A DNA stretch of 64,000 bases from Desulfovibrio psychrotolerans (GTDB taxonomy: Bacteria > Desulfobacterota > Desulfovibrionia > Desulfovibrionales > Desulfovibrionaceae), in assembly GCF_013340305.1 (NCBI RefSeq), contig NZ_BLVP01000043.1:124001-188000 (forward strand). Direction: 5' to 3'. The notes below the pieces were generated by a model, which did no database searches, was not told the origin of the DNA, and worked only from the letters and a program-made list of their open reading frames with translations. The position numbers were made by a program, and so were the translations under genes. This document shows, one piece after another, positions 19,107-29,059 of this stretch; the first letter of the stretch is position 1, and the number at the start of each line of letters is the position of its first letter.

Positions 19107-22106
19107 TCAGTGCTCTTTAGGCGCGGCCTGCGGGCATAGTTCCAGCAGGTGGCGCATGGAATCGCAAGCGATGCGCAGTTCGCTTTCCAGCTCGTCCAGC
19201 AGGGGGGGGACGGCGTCAAAGTTTTTACGTGTGGTCTGCTCCACATCCAGCGCAACCAGACGCAGGGCATTGGCGGAAACATTGCCTGCCGCACCCGCCA
19301 CGGTGTGCGCCTTGCGGCTGAGGGATTCTGCATCGCCCTGTCTGTGGAGGGCGCGCATGTCTTCTGCCGCATGGGCATAGGCACCCAAAAATCCTTCCAG
19401 AATTTTCATGTACAGCCATTCCTTGCCGCTTACCCGCTGCACGCCTTCTGTCACATCCAGACCGGGCATGAGGTCGGGCAGGGGGTGGGTGCAGGCAGTA
19501 TCTTCCGGAACTTGCTGCCGGTCGGGGGACGGGAGCGGTTGCGGGGGAACGCCAGCCTGGGGCGGAGAAGGAAAAACGGAGCGTTCTCGGGCCGGAGTGC
19601 CCGGATTGCTGCCCTGACTATTCTGATTGCCCTGATTGTCCTGATTGTTCGGGTGGGATGTGTGGCCCGCATTGTCCGGGAACGTCACGTTGTCCAGAAA
19701 GTTTTTGTTGCCCGCGTTGCCCGTTTCAGCGTTGCCGTCCGTACCTCCCGCCCCGTTCTGCCTGACCGTTGCGTCGGCGTTCTGCTGGCTGCTGCCCGCG
19801 CCGAGCCATTTGCGCAGAACGCTGAACAGCACCCGGCGCTCTATGGGCTTGGTAACGTAGTCGTTCATGCCCGTTTTCAGGGCAAGGTGCCTGTCCTCAT
19901 CCATGACGTGCGCGGTCATGGCGATAATGGGCAGATGGTCGTATTCAGGCGATTTGCGGATGATGCGCGTGGCTTCGAATCCATCCATCTCCGGCATCTG
20001 CAGGTCCATGAGCACCACATCGAAGGTGGCAGAGGCAAGGTGCTCCAGCGCCTTGCGCCCATTATCCGCAATGGTGACGTGTATTCCTTCGCTGGCGAGT
20101 ACCTCGCGCGCCACATGCTGGTTGATGAGGTTGTCTTCTACCAGCAGGGCGCGCACACCCACGAAGTTGCCTTCCGGCACGGCGGCTTCCTCTACGGGAG
20201 GCTGCACGGCGTGGCCGAAGGTTTCCAGTATTACGCGGTGCAGCGAGGCAATTTTGACAGGCTTGAGCAAGAAGGCGCGGATGCCCAGTTTTTCTGCCCG
20301 TTCCACCTCGTTTTCCCGCCCGAAGGCTGTCATGAGCATAACGGGGGGCAGTGCAACCTTGCGCGCCAGCAAGGTTTCCACCAACTGCAGCCCGTCCATG
20401 CCGGGGAGCCGCCAGTCCAGCAGCAGCAGGCCGAAATCGCCCGCCCGGTGTTCCAGCACTTCCAGCGCGGCAGGACCGTCCGCAAGGGACTGGCACCGCA
20501 TGCCCATGGAAGAAAGCATTTTTTCTATGACGTTGCGGTTGCTGACGTTGTCTTCCACAAGCAGCACGGGGCGCGCGCACACGTCTTGCGGGAGTGCATA
20601 CTGCCCCCGCAACTGGTTTTCTGCCAACGGCAACTCCACCGAGAACCGGAACGTGCTGCCCTTGCCCTCTTCGCTCTCCACGGAAATGCTGCCGCCCATG
20701 AGCTGAACCAGTTCGCGGGCAATGGCCAGCCCAAGGCCCGTGCCGCCGTATTTGCGGGTGGTGGAGCCATCTGCCTGCGTGAACATGTCGAACACATGGG
20801 CCTGCCGGTCTGCACGGATGCCGATGCCCGTGTCGCGTACCGAAATGTCAAGCCGGGCATGCTGGCCTGTCTGCTGCCGGGAGGAGATGGCGATGCACAC
20901 CTCGCCCTGCTCCGTAAACTTGAAGGCGTTTGTTACCAGATTGATGAGCACCTGCTTTATGCGCAAAGGATCGCCCAGAAAGCAGAAGGGCACGTCTGCA
21001 TCGACATCTGCCACCAGTTCCACGCCTTTTTCCGCCACCCGGTCGCCGAAGAGGTCTGTTACCTCTTCCAGCACGGTGCGCAGGTCGAAGGGGATGATTT
21101 CCAGCTCGAGCCGCTGAGCCTCTATTTTGGAAAAATCCAGAATGTCGTTGACAATGCCCAGCAGCGACCGCGAGGAGGTCTTGATAATTTTAAGGTATTC
21201 CAGTTGTTTGGCGGATAGTCCGGAGCGCTCTGCAATATCTGCCATGCCGATGATGGAGTTCATGGGGGTGCGCAGTTCATGGCTCATGTTGGCCACAAAT
21301 TCGCTTTTTGCCCTGTTGGCATCTTCTGCCCGCTGCCGGGCTTCTTCCAGTTCCACCGTGCGCTCTGTCACGAGGGCTTCCAGATGCTTGCGGCGGTTGT
21401 TCAGCATCTGGTCGCGCGCTTCTATACGCTCCAGCATGTCGTTAAAGCTGTCGATGAGCGAGCCTATCTCGTCATCGTGCACCTTTTCTGCCCGTACGGA
21501 GTATATTTTATCTTCGGTTATGGAGCGGGCGGTGTCTGAGAGGTGCTGCAAGGGGCGGATTACCACGCGCCGTGCCGCAAGCAGGATGATACAGCCCAGC
21601 AGGGAAACAAGGGCAATGGTGCGTGCCCCGGTGGCAACCAGCTGGTCGTAAAGCTCCTTGCGCACGGTGTCTGACGACACCATGACCAGCACGCTGCCCA
21701 CGAAGCGGTCTTCCATGCGCAGTTCTTCGGAATAGAGCAGCATGTTTCCGGTATGCTGCGCCGGAACGGTGAACAGGCGGGTGCCATCGTTCTGCATGCC
21801 GAAGAAGACGTTGCGGCCATCCTCTTCCAGCACCAGCAGGGCATGGATGCGCGGGTCTGTCAGTTCTGAGAGCATGATGGATTCTACCGCGCGCACGTCC
21901 ACGTTCCATACCGGGCGCAGCAGAATGCTGGCACTGCGCTCTGCCAGCCGCCGGGTGAACTCTTCCAGTTCACTGTATTTCTGCCTGCTGACGGAGAGGT
22001 AGTCCCACGCGCTGAACAGCAGCAGAACCAGCGTGGAGGATGCGACCACAAGAAAGGCCAGTTTTGCCTGCAGGCTGCTCAGTCCGTAATGTCGGGTGTT
22101 CTTCAT
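19107..22106 (-). CDS. Hybrid sensor histidine kinase (HAMP-HisKA-HATPase-REC-REC-Hpt)
   Basis: Inner-membrane phosphorelay kinase, 999 aa. Two transmembrane helices (about residues 15-35 and 162-180) flank a periplasmic sensor of unknown ligand. A HAMP domain and coiled coil follow, then HisKA with His276 in [11 protein letters not shown] and an ATPase domain with [13 protein letters not shown]. The first receiver has Asp in [12 protein letters not shown], the second in [15 protein letters not shown]-terminal Hpt domain has its His in [12 protein letters not shown]. Between REC2 and Hpt lies a low-complexity linker rich in Asn, Gly and Gln, encoded partly by a 9-bp repeat. No partner regulator is adjacent, so it is an orphan kinase. 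Confidence 0.93.
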   Translation of the reverse strand: MKNTRHYGLSSLQAKLAFLVVASSTLVLLLFSAWDYLSVSRQKYSELEEFTRRLAERSASILLRPVWNVDVRAVESIMLSELTDPRIHALLVLEEDGRNVFFGMQNDGTRLFTVPAQHTGNMLLYSEELRMEDRFVGSVLVMVSSDTVRKELYDQLVATGARTIALVSLLGCIILLAARRVVIRPLQHLSDTARSITEDKIYSVRAEKVHDDEIGSLIDSFNDMLERIEARDQMLNNRRKHLEALVTERTVELEEARQRAEDANRAKSEFVANMSHELRTPMNSIIGMADIAERSGLSAKQLEYLKIIKTSSRSLLGIVNDILDFSKIEAQRLELEIIPFDLRTVLEEVTDLFGDRVAEKGVELVADVDADVPFCFLGDPLRIKQVLINLVTNAFKFTEQGEVCIAISSRQQTGQHARLDISVRDTGIGIRADRQAHVFDMFTQADGSTTRKYGGTGLGLAIARELVQLMGGSISVESEEGKGSTFRFSVELPLAENQLRGQYALPQDVCARPVLLVEDNVSNRNVIEKMLSSMGMRCQSLADGPAALEVLEHRAGDFGLLLLDWRLPGMDGLQLVETLLARKVALPPVMLMTAFGRENEVERAEKLGIRAFLLKPVKIASLHRVILETFGHAVQPPVEEAAVPEGNFVGVRALLVEDNLINQHVAREVLASEGIHVTIADNGRKALEHLASATFDVVLMDLQMPEMDGFEATRIIRKSPEYDHLPIIAMTAHVMDEDRHLALKTGMNDYVTKPIERRVLFSVLRKWLGAGSSQQNADATVRQNGAGGTDGNAETGNAGNKNFLDNVTFPDNAGHTSHPNNQDNQGNQNSQGSNPGTPARERSVFPSPPQAGVPPQPLPSPDRQQVPEDTACTHPLPDLMPGLDVTEGVQRVSGKEWLYMKILEGFLGAYAHAAEDMRALHRQGDAESLSRKAHTVAGAAGNVSANALRLVALDVEQTTRKNFDAVPPLLDELESELRIACDSMRHLLELCPQAAPKEH
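19614..19649. repeat. 9-bp tandem repeat in the kinase linker (4 units)
   Basis: ctgattgcc-type units repeat four times with a 9-bp period and encode NxQ-type tripeptides in the linker between the second receiver and the Hpt domain. Confidence 0.8.
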
Positions 22107-22271
22107 GCGTAAGCCCCGTTCGGGCGGTTTGCCGGAATACGTGGCTTTCCGGCGGTGGAGTGGTGTGCACCGCGACAGAGTGTCTTCAGCGTGTTCATAT
22201 CACGAAAGAAAGCCCGGCGCACCATGTGACATGCTTTTTTTTATGCATGCCCGCGCGTCTGGCGTTTCGGA

Positions 22272-23951
22272 TTATCCGTTACGTCCCCGCAGGGCCTGAC
22301 GCAGGAAAAAGATATCAGGACTATGGAACCATAGTGCCGTAACCATGTAGCATGCAATGATAATCGGAATGGCGGCCAAGGCCCACGATCCGGCGAGCAG
22401 GACGCATGCCCGGGAGAGGACGAACACTCCCGCGCTCATGGCGGCGTAGAGGCATGGCAGGCGGTATTCCATAGAGCGGTAGGTGGGGGGCGCGTTGTCC
22501 GGGAAGGGCGCCGTGGCAGCGTTATCCGGGGAGGGTGCCGTGGCAACGTTATCTCGAAAGGGCACGGGGGCAGGGGGTGTGTGCGCGGGGTTTGCCAACG
22601 CGCTGTCTGCTCTTGCGTCTGCGGCGGCGAACAGGGCTTGTTCCCGCCTTGCAAGCAAGTGGTGAAGCAGGAGTACATTGGCCCAGGACCCCAGTGTTAC
22701 CGCCACGGCAAGGCCTGTGTGCCCCATGGGCTGCATGAGCGCAAGGCCGGAAGCGGTGGTGACAAACAGGCCGCCCACGGCGGCGGCAACGGGGGTGCGG
22801 GCATCGCGCCGGGCGTGGAAGGCCGCAAGCAGCGGGCGCGCGGCGGCAAAGGCCGGCAGCCCCGCCGCATAGCCCCACAGCGCAAGCACCGTGCCGTGCA
22901 CATCTGCCGGGCCGAAGGCACCGCGGCCGAACAGCACGTTTACGATGGGTTCTGCCATGCCCGCCAGTCCCGCAGCGGCGGGAAGGCTGATGAACAGGGT
23001 CAGGCGCATTGAGGTGGCAAGGGTGGACCGGAAGGCCGCATGGTCGCCCTTGGCTGCCAGCGAGGCAAGGGCGGGCAGGGCTGCTGTGCCCACGGCAAGG
23101 CCGAACACGCCGAGGGGAAACTGCACAAGCCTGTCTGCGTAGTACAGATGCGAGATGCTGCCTTCCGGCAGCAGTGAGGCGAGCATGGTGGTGACCACGA
23201 TGCTGACCTGATAGACTGCCGCGCCGAACACGGCGGGGAGCATGCGGCTGCCCACCCTGCGCGCGCCTTCATCGCTCAGGGAGCAGGTGCCGCGCGGGGA
23301 AAAGCCCCTGCGGCGCAACGCGGGCAGTTGCATGGCCACCTGCAGGACACCCGCCGCAAGCAGGCAGACGCCCAGTGTTTCCGGTACGGGCAGGTCTGCC
23401 GCCAGCGCCGTGAACGCCCCGGCGATGAGGGCCACATTCAGCACGCAGGGCACAAGGGCGGGCACAAGAAAATGCCCCTGCGCCTGCAGTATGCCGGAAA
23501 ACACGGCAGCGACGCAGATGAGCGGGGCATAGGGAAAGCACAGGCGTACAAGGTCTGCCGTGCGGGCGAACAGCTCCGGCGCGGCAAGGAAGCCGGGGGC
23601 GAGAACGGCGGTTATGGAGGCGGCTCCCGCATGGGCGGCAAGGCTTACGGCACCGAGGATGAGCACCAGCCACGCAAGGCAGGCGCGCACCATGGCGTAG
23701 GCCCGGTCTGTGCCCGATGCCTGGCGTACGTGGGAAAATTCGCTGACCAGCGAAAGGGAGAGCGAGCCTTCTCCGAACAGGCGGCGCATGAGGTTGGGGA
23801 GCCGCAGGGCGATGAAAAAGGCATCTGCAAGGGGGCCTGCGCCCAGCACGGCGGCCACGGCGCAGTCGCGCGCGAATCCCAGCACGCGGGAAACGAGGGT
23901 GGCTCCGCCCACAATGGCGGCATTGCGTGCCAGGGTCTGCTCGTGCGTCAT
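22272..23951 (-). CDS. murJ: Lipid II flippase MurJ (MviN family)
   Basis: Moves lipid-linked peptidoglycan precursor across the inner membrane. 559 aa with about 14 transmembrane helices of the MOP exporter superfamily. The family N-terminus is clear (SRVLGFARDCAVAAVLG and ADAFFIALRLPNLMRRLFGE). The start at 23951 overlaps the stop of the thioesterase gene by one base (TGATG), so the two are translationally coupled. Near the C-terminus (about residues 460-486) a threefold 27-bp repeat encodes a PDNAATAP-type insertion just before the last pair of membrane helices. Confidence 0.95.
   Translation of the reverse strand: MTHEQTLARNAAIVGGATLVSRVLGFARDCAVAAVLGAGPLADAFFIALRLPNLMRRLFGEGSLSLSLVSEFSHVRQASGTDRAYAMVRACLAWLVLILGAVSLAAHAGAASITAVLAPGFLAAPELFARTADLVRLCFPYAPLICVAAVFSGILQAQGHFLVPALVPCVLNVALIAGAFTALAADLPVPETLGVCLLAAGVLQVAMQLPALRRRGFSPRGTCSLSDEGARRVGSRMLPAVFGAAVYQVSIVVTTMLASLLPEGSISHLYYADRLVQFPLGVFGLAVGTAALPALASLAAKGDHAAFRSTLATSMRLTLFISLPAAAGLAGMAEPIVNVLFGRGAFGPADVHGTVLALWGYAAGLPAFAAARPLLAAFHARRDARTPVAAAVGGLFVTTASGLALMQPMGHTGLAVAVTLGSWANVLLLHHLLARREQALFAAADARADSALANPAHTPPAPVPFRDNVATAPSPDNAATAPFPDNAPPTYRSMEYRLPCLYAAMSAGVFVLSRACVLLAGSWALAAIPIIIACYMVTALWFHSPDIFFLRQALRGRNG
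22492..22572. repeat. 27-bp tandem repeat in murJ (3 units)
   Basis: Three 27-bp units (22492, 22519, 22546) encode a ninefold-residue repeat of the type PDNAATAPF in a loop before the last two membrane helices of MurJ. Confidence 0.85.
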
Positions 23952-24499
23952 CAGTACAGATATTTGGGTTTGAGCGTGCTCTCCGCCGCCGTTGCCGTCT
24001 CCTGCGCCATGGATTCCTGCGCCTGCCGTTCGCGCAGGCGTTCCTCCTGCCGCAGGGCGCGGCGGCGTTTGGCTTCCTCGTTGCGGCGGGCGTGGGTGGG
24101 AGTTTCCAGAATCAGCGGCGGCGCGGGCGTGGGTTTGCGTTGTTCGTCCATGGAAACGAAGGTGAGATAGGCCGAGGCGATATGGCGCACGTCGCCGGTG
24201 AGCAGGTTTTCCGCCTCCACGCGTACGCCTACTTCCATGGATTTGGAGCTTACCATGTTTACGCTTGCCCGCAGAATGAGCAGTTCGCCCACATGGGCGG
24301 GGGCCTTGAACTCCATGCGGTCTATGGAGGCCGTGACCACCGTGCAGCCACGGGCGTGACGCATGGCGCAGACGGCTCCGGCAAGGTCTATCTGCTTGAG
24401 AATGACACCGCCGTGCACGTTGCCCGCCGGGTTGGCATCTTCCGGCAGTGCCCGGTGCGTGGTGGTGGTTTCGCTTTCGCTGACTTTGCGTCCTTCCAT
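23951..24499 (-). CDS. Acyl-CoA thioesterase, hotdog fold
   Basis: 182-aa hotdog-fold thioesterase of the YciA/BACH type that hydrolyses acyl-CoA to free acid and CoA in the cytoplasm. Family signatures are NPAGNVHGGVILKQIDLAG near the N-terminus and ASAYLTFVSMD in the later strand. After about residue 130 comes an unusual highly charged Arg/Glu-rich extension of about 45 residues, predicted helical, ending in KPKYLY. The start at 24499 has a GGAG site. The stop overlaps the murJ start, so it is the first gene of a two-gene unit; no functional link to MurJ is known. Confidence 0.88.
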   Translation of the reverse strand: MEGRKVSESETTTTHRALPEDANPAGNVHGGVILKQIDLAGAVCAMRHARGCTVVTASIDRMEFKAPAHVGELLILRASVNMVSSKSMEVGVRVEAENLLTGDVRHIASAYLTFVSMDEQRKPTPAPPLILETPTHARRNEEAKRRRALRQEERLRERQAQESMAQETATAAESTLKPKYLY

Positions 24500-24757
24500 G
24501 GTGTCTCCGTTCTTGGCGATTCGCGGCAAAATTTCCGGAAACAACGCTCCGGCAGGCAACGATACTGCGCTTTTGGCACTGCGGCAAGCCGGGGTTGCGG
24601 TGCGATGCGGGAGGGTGACGGCGGCAGCCGTTCCGAGTATACAGGGCGGGGGGGGCGGCAGCATGGATGGTCCGGATGCGGATTGTCATGGGCATGCGCT
24701 TCTTGACGATGTGGTACCTGCGGCGTAGCACGATAATACGAAAGAAGGGCAAGGTGC

Positions 24758-26968
24758 ATGGACAGCCAGACCGGCACGGTGAAGACAGGCAGAGAGAGCC
24801 GTTTACGCGAAGGAACAGGGTTTCTGCGGGTACGCATAGCCGTGCGGGACATTGCCGGACGGCTGAGTAACCACCCTGTGCTGCTTTCCATGCAGCGGGG
24901 GCTTGCTCTTGTGCTGCCGCTGGTCATGGTGGGCGCCCTTGCGCTGACCATTCGGGATTTTCCTGCCGCAGCCCTTCCCCGGCTGCTTGATTCCCTGTTC
25001 GGCGGCGTGTGGCGCGAAGTGTGCGATGCAATTATCGCCGGGTCGTTCGGCATAGCCGCGCTGGGGGTGTTATGCGCCTACAGCGCCGCCACCGCAGCTA
25101 TTCACAACCAGCGGCGGGCCGACCTTGCGGTGAGCCCGGCCATGACCACGGTGGTTGTGCTCTCCTGTTTTTTTGTGCTGGCCGCGCCTCCGAGTGATGT
25201 GGCGTGGAATGCGCTGTTGTCCATGAATCCCGGCCTGCCGCTTGCCATCATCGTGGCTGCGGCGGGCAGTGCTGTTTTTCTGCGCCTGTGCCGGGTGCGC
25301 GGCCTGCAACTGCCCATGGGCACGGTGGGCAGCGATCCCGTTGTGCGCGACGTGCTGACGCTTACTCCCGCAGCCATGCTGACCATTCTGCTGTTTGCCG
25401 CAGGGCGTGTACTGTTTGCGTCCGCCGGGGTGACTGATCCGGGCACGTCGCTGGGGTTGCTGTTTGTGGACGTGTTCCGCAACGCAGGCGACGGTCTGGG
25501 CTACGGGCTGGCCTATGTGGGCTTTACTCAGGTCTTGTGGCTGTTCGGGGCGCACGGGCCGAACATGCTTCCTTCTCTGGAGGCAGGTCTGCACATTCCT
25601 GCCGCGCTGGCCAATGTGCAAGCCCTTGCCATGGGGCAGGAGCCTGCCTTCGTTTTTACCAAATCCTTTTTTGACGCCTTTACCCGCATGGGCGGGTCCG
25701 GCTGCACGTTGTGCCTTATCGCGGCGATTCTGCTGCGGGGCAAGAACAGCGGCAACGCACGGCTGTGCCTCTTTGCCCTGCTGCCTGCGCTGTGCAATGT
25801 GAACGAGCCGGTTCTGTTCGGCATTCCGCTGGTGCTGAACCCGGTATACGCCATTCCGTTTGTGGTTACGCCGCTGGCGCAGACCCTGCTGGCGTATTGG
25901 GGGACGATACTGGGTCTTGTGCCGCACACGGTGCCGGGGGGCGCGTGGACAACGCCTGTCTTTTTCAGCGGCTTCATGGCCACAGGCTCATGGGCGGGTG
26001 TAGCCATGCAGGCGGTTAACCTTGTGCTGGGCGTGCTGCTGTATCTGCCCTTTGTGCGGTTTGCGGACGCGCTGTGCGAGAGGCAGGGCAGGCGGGTGAT
26101 GCACGAGTTGGCGGAGGCGGCGGAAAGCCGCGTGCCCGGTCCCAACGGGTATAAGTGCCTTGACCGCCCCGGAGATGCGGGGCGCGTTGCCAAGGTGCTT
26201 GCCAACGATCTGGAGCGGGCGCTGGCGACCAACACCCAGCTCTTTCTGGAATATCAGCCGCAGGTGGACAGCAAGAACATTCGAGTGGTCGGGGTGGAGG
26301 CACTGCTGCGCTGGCGGCATCCCGTGTACGGCATGATTCCGCCCTGCATAACCGTTGCGCTGGCAGAAGATACCGCAACCATAGGCAGGTTGGGGCTGTT
26401 TGTGCTGAGTGAAGCCTGCGCGCAACGGCAGGCGTGGCTCGGGTGGGTTCCCGAAGGGCTTGTCATGTCTGTGAACGTGAGCCCGCCGCAGCTCAGGGAC
26501 CCGGAATTTGCCCGCAGGGTGCTGGCTGTGCTGGCAACACATGACCTGCCGACAGAGCTTCTGGAACTGGAGATAACGGAGACATCGATTCTCTCGCCTG
26601 GGTCCGGGGAGATGGAACGGCTGCGCCTTTTGCGTAGTAAGGGGGTGCGCGTGGCCATTGACGACTTTGGCATGGGGCACACTTCGCTGCGGTATTTACA
26701 GGAGTTTCCCGTGGATACGGTGAAGATTGACCGTTCCCTGACCGTTTCCGGGCCGGACGGGGTGAGCGGCCATATTGTGCACAGCATTGTGGATTTGGCA
26801 GGCAGGCTGAATATTGCCACCGTGGTGGAAGGGGTGGAAACGCTGGAGCAGCTGGAGCGGTTCGGTGCGTTGGGGTGCACGCTTTTTCAGGGCTACCTGT
26901 TCAGCCGCCCGCTTTCCGGCGAGGAGTGCCTGAGCTTTATCCGTAGGCAGCAGAAGCCGCGCAAATAA
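24758..26968 (+). CDS. PTS EIIC-like sugar permease fused to an EAL c-di-GMP phosphodiesterase
   Basis: 736-aa membrane protein. Residues about 35-445 match the lactose/cellobiose-type EIIC membrane domain, with the conserved His in GAHGPNMLP (H266) and the NEPVLFGIPLVLNP motif (E350). Residues about 480-730 are an EAL domain with all catalytic and metal-binding positions visible: VEALLRW (E514), NVSPPQL (N573), LELEITETS (E605), AIDDFGMG (D635, D636), VKIDRS (K656), EGVET (E691, E694) and QGYLFSRPL. It is thus expected to hydrolyse c-di-GMP. No EIIA, EIIB, EI or HPr gene is nearby, so the EIIC part is more likely a sugar sensor than a transporter. Start supported by AAGGTGC before the ATG. 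Convergent with the ABC permease pair. Confidence 0.88.
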   Translation: MDSQTGTVKTGRESRLREGTGFLRVRIAVRDIAGRLSNHPVLLSMQRGLALVLPLVMVGALALTIRDFPAAALPRLLDSLFGGVWREVCDAIIAGSFGIAALGVLCAYSAATAAIHNQRRADLAVSPAMTTVVVLSCFFVLAAPPSDVAWNALLSMNPGLPLAIIVAAAGSAVFLRLCRVRGLQLPMGTVGSDPVVRDVLTLTPAAMLTILLFAAGRVLFASAGVTDPGTSLGLLFVDVFRNAGDGLGYGLAYVGFTQVLWLFGAHGPNMLPSLEAGLHIPAALANVQALAMGQEPAFVFTKSFFDAFTRMGGSGCTLCLIAAILLRGKNSGNARLCLFALLPALCNVNEPVLFGIPLVLNPVYAIPFVVTPLAQTLLAYWGTILGLVPHTVPGGAWTTPVFFSGFMATGSWAGVAMQAVNLVLGVLLYLPFVRFADALCERQGRRVMHELAEAAESRVPGPNGYKCLDRPGDAGRVAKVLANDLERALATNTQLFLEYQPQVDSKNIRVVGVEALLRWRHPVYGMIPPCITVALAEDTATIGRLGLFVLSEACAQRQAWLGWVPEGLVMSVNVSPPQLRDPEFARRVLAVLATHDLPTELLELEITETSILSPGSGEMERLRLLRSKGVRVAIDDFGMGHTSLRYLQEFPVDTVKIDRSLTVSGPDGVSGHIVHSIVDLAGRLNIATVVEGVETLEQLERFGALGCTLFQGYLFSRPLSGEECLSFIRRQQKPRK

Positions 26969-27032
26969 GCGTCTCCTCCGCGTCAGCCCGTTTTCTCCCC
27001 TGCCGGTACCCGCCGATATCTGCCGATACCTG

Positions 27033-27839
27033 TCAGTACATTCCCCGTTTGCGGTAGGCGCGGGTGACAGAGATTTCCACCACCACGAAGAGCAGCACCG
27101 GAACCGCCAGAAAGAGCAGCGTGAGCAGGCTTGCCACGGAGCGGTTGGCATCGCCCAGATGGGGAAACAGGTAGCCCGTGTACGAGGGCACCACCCCGCC
27201 GCCGATGAGAAAGACCAGAAAATACTCGGAAAAGGCCACCAGAAACACCACGCTGCCGCCTGCAATGATGGCGGGCACCAGCAGGGGCAGTTCCACCCGC
27301 ACCAGCCGTATCCACCAGTTGGCACCCAGGTGCTGCGCATACTGCCCGTATTCCGGCCCGAAGGACTGGAACCCCGTTATCAGCGCGCGCAGCATGTAGG
27401 GATAGCTGAAGGTGGCAAGGGCAAGTACCACGCCGGGCAGCGAATCTGCAAGGCCCACCCGGATGAAAAGATAATGGATGCCCATGGAAAAGGTCATGGC
27501 GGGCACCAGCGCGGGGGCGAGGAGCAGGCCTTCCAGCAGGGTTTTACCCCTGAACGTGTGGCGGGCGAAGTGGTGGGCGGGGGCAAGGCACAGGACAAGG
27601 GTGAGAGCGGTGGTGAGCAGCGAATAGAGCACGGAAAAGCCCAGATGCCGCGCGATGTCTGCCTGCCTGTGCGTGAGGAAGGCCGCCCCCTGCCCGGACC
27701 ATTGCGCGGGAAGCAGGTCCGGCCATTGCCAGCCGGGAGCGGCGGCGTAGAGTATGAGCACCACCAGCGGCCCCGCGAACAGGACAAAGAAAAGGCACAG
27801 CAGCAGTGCCTTGGCGGGCAGGTTGACTGTGCGGCTCAC
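27033..27839 (-). CDS. ABC transporter permease (PotC-like), second of a pair
   Basis: 268-aa inner-membrane subunit with six predicted helices and the binding-protein-dependent permease domain; the cytoplasmic EAA-like loop is the region around QHLGANWWIRLVRVELPLLVP. Its start overlaps the stop of the upstream permease by four bases (ATGA), so the two are co-translated. The gene ends about 65 bp before the convergent EIIC-EAL gene. No ATPase or binding protein lies on either side. Substrate unknown; PotC/ThiP/phosphonate-type systems all look similar. Confidence 0.85.
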   Translation of the reverse strand: MSRTVNLPAKALLLCLFFVLFAGPLVVLILYAAAPGWQWPDLLPAQWSGQGAAFLTHRQADIARHLGFSVLYSLLTTALTLVLCLAPAHHFARHTFRGKTLLEGLLLAPALVPAMTFSMGIHYLFIRVGLADSLPGVVLALATFSYPYMLRALITGFQSFGPEYGQYAQHLGANWWIRLVRVELPLLVPAIIAGGSVVFLVAFSEYFLVFLIGGGVVPSYTGYLFPHLGDANRSVASLLTLLFLAVPVLLFVVVEISVTRAYRKRGMY

Positions 27840-28780
27840 AGTTTGCGCTCCGTGAGGGGGATGTGCGGTGCGGCATTATGGACGGAAGGCGGGCCACCCT
27901 TGGCGGCAGCCGGAGCATAGGGTCTTCCCCGGACGGAAAACCGCCGGGCGGCGCGGGTGTAGAAGACGATGAAGGCCAGCGAGAACAGGAACATGCACAC
28001 CAGAATGGCCATGGCGGCGGGGCGGTGGCTGAGGTCGCGCTGGAAGTAGAGGGAGTATGCCTCTATGCCGGGCATGGCGGGGCGGCTTTCGCCCAGCATG
28101 AACGGGATTTCAAACGCCCCGAAGGCGTGCAGGAACAGTATGATGAACGAGGTGTGCAGCACCGGTGCAAGGTGCGGCAGCAGGACGCGCCGCCACTGCA
28201 TGCCCATGCCTGCACCCAGCATGCGCGCGGTTTCCAGCATGCGCGGGTCCAGCCGCTTGAGCGAGGCGTAGGCCATGAGGATGACGAACGGCGTCTGCTT
28301 GTACACATAGGCCATGATCATGCCCGAACCGCTGCCCCCGAAAAGTATGGAAGGAAACTCCTCCTGCCCGGAAATAAGCCCTGCATGGTAGGCGGCGGCG
28401 GAAAGCACGCCGGACCGGGCGAAGAACACCAGCACGATAAAGGCCACGGCAATGTGCGGCAGGATGAGCGGAATTTTGTATACCACGCCCATCTGCTGCA
28501 TGCGGGACGGCATGCGCCAGAGTCCCACGGCAAGCAGGGTGCCCAGTGCCACCGATGCGGCGGCGGACACAAAGCCTACCCGCAGCGAGAGAAGGAATGA
28601 GGCCGCCATGTGCGGGGTGAGCAACTGCCGATAGGCATCGCCCGCAGAACCCTGATGGGGGAAGGGCAGCCACCACCCCAGCGATTGTGCCACAGCCAGT
28701 GCGAGTCCTCCGGCAAAGAGCAGCAGGAAGGGCAGCAGGACCGGAGCGAGCTTGAGGATGGTGTGCAGGGCGGGGCGCAT
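27836..28780 (-). CDS. ABC transporter permease (PotB-like), first of a pair
   Basis: 314-aa inner-membrane permease with six predicted helices. The EAA-type loop is in ARMLGAGMGMQWRRVLLPHL. A good AGGAG site precedes the ATG. The C-terminal 30 residues are a polar tail. It forms an operon with the following permease gene by a 4-bp overlap. In this family two different permeases usually pair with one ATPase and one periplasmic receptor; neither is present within several kb on either side. Confidence 0.86.
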   Translation of the reverse strand: MRPALHTILKLAPVLLPFLLLFAGGLALAVAQSLGWWLPFPHQGSAGDAYRQLLTPHMAASFLLSLRVGFVSAAASVALGTLLAVGLWRMPSRMQQMGVVYKIPLILPHIAVAFIVLVFFARSGVLSAAAYHAGLISGQEEFPSILFGGSGSGMIMAYVYKQTPFVILMAYASLKRLDPRMLETARMLGAGMGMQWRRVLLPHLAPVLHTSFIILFLHAFGAFEIPFMLGESRPAMPGIEAYSLYFQRDLSHRPAAMAILVCMFLFSLAFIVFYTRAARRFSVRGRPYAPAAAKGGPPSVHNAAPHIPLTERKL

Positions 28781-28940
28781 GGTGCTCCTTGGGGCGTGGG
28801 CTGTAGGCCAGCAATGTCGCGACGGAAAGGTCGCCGGGGCCGCTGCCGGGGCATTGAAGGCCGCTAAAGGCCATTAACGGCCTGTCCGGGCTGGTAAATG
28901 GCGGCAGCCGCATGCCATGATAGCCTTGCGGCGGGACAAT

Positions 28941-28988
28941 GGCAACGCCGTACGCTGGCAACGCTGTACGCTGGCAACGCCGCGCGCT
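28941..28988. repeat. 16-bp tandem repeat (3 units)
   Basis: ggcaacgccgtacgct repeats three times at exact 16-bp spacing (28941, 28957, 28973) in the divergent gap between the permease operon and the methyltransferase gene. Confidence 0.88.
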
Positions 28989-29059
28989 TGCCAGCCGCTC
29001 CCGCGTGGGGTACAGGCAGGGCGCGCCGCCCGCTTACGGGCGCGCCGGAGGATGGCACC

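Noticed and set aside
19149-21218. 689-aa open frame on the plus strand
   Set aside because: Shadow of the hybrid kinase on the minus strand; typical of GC-rich DNA.
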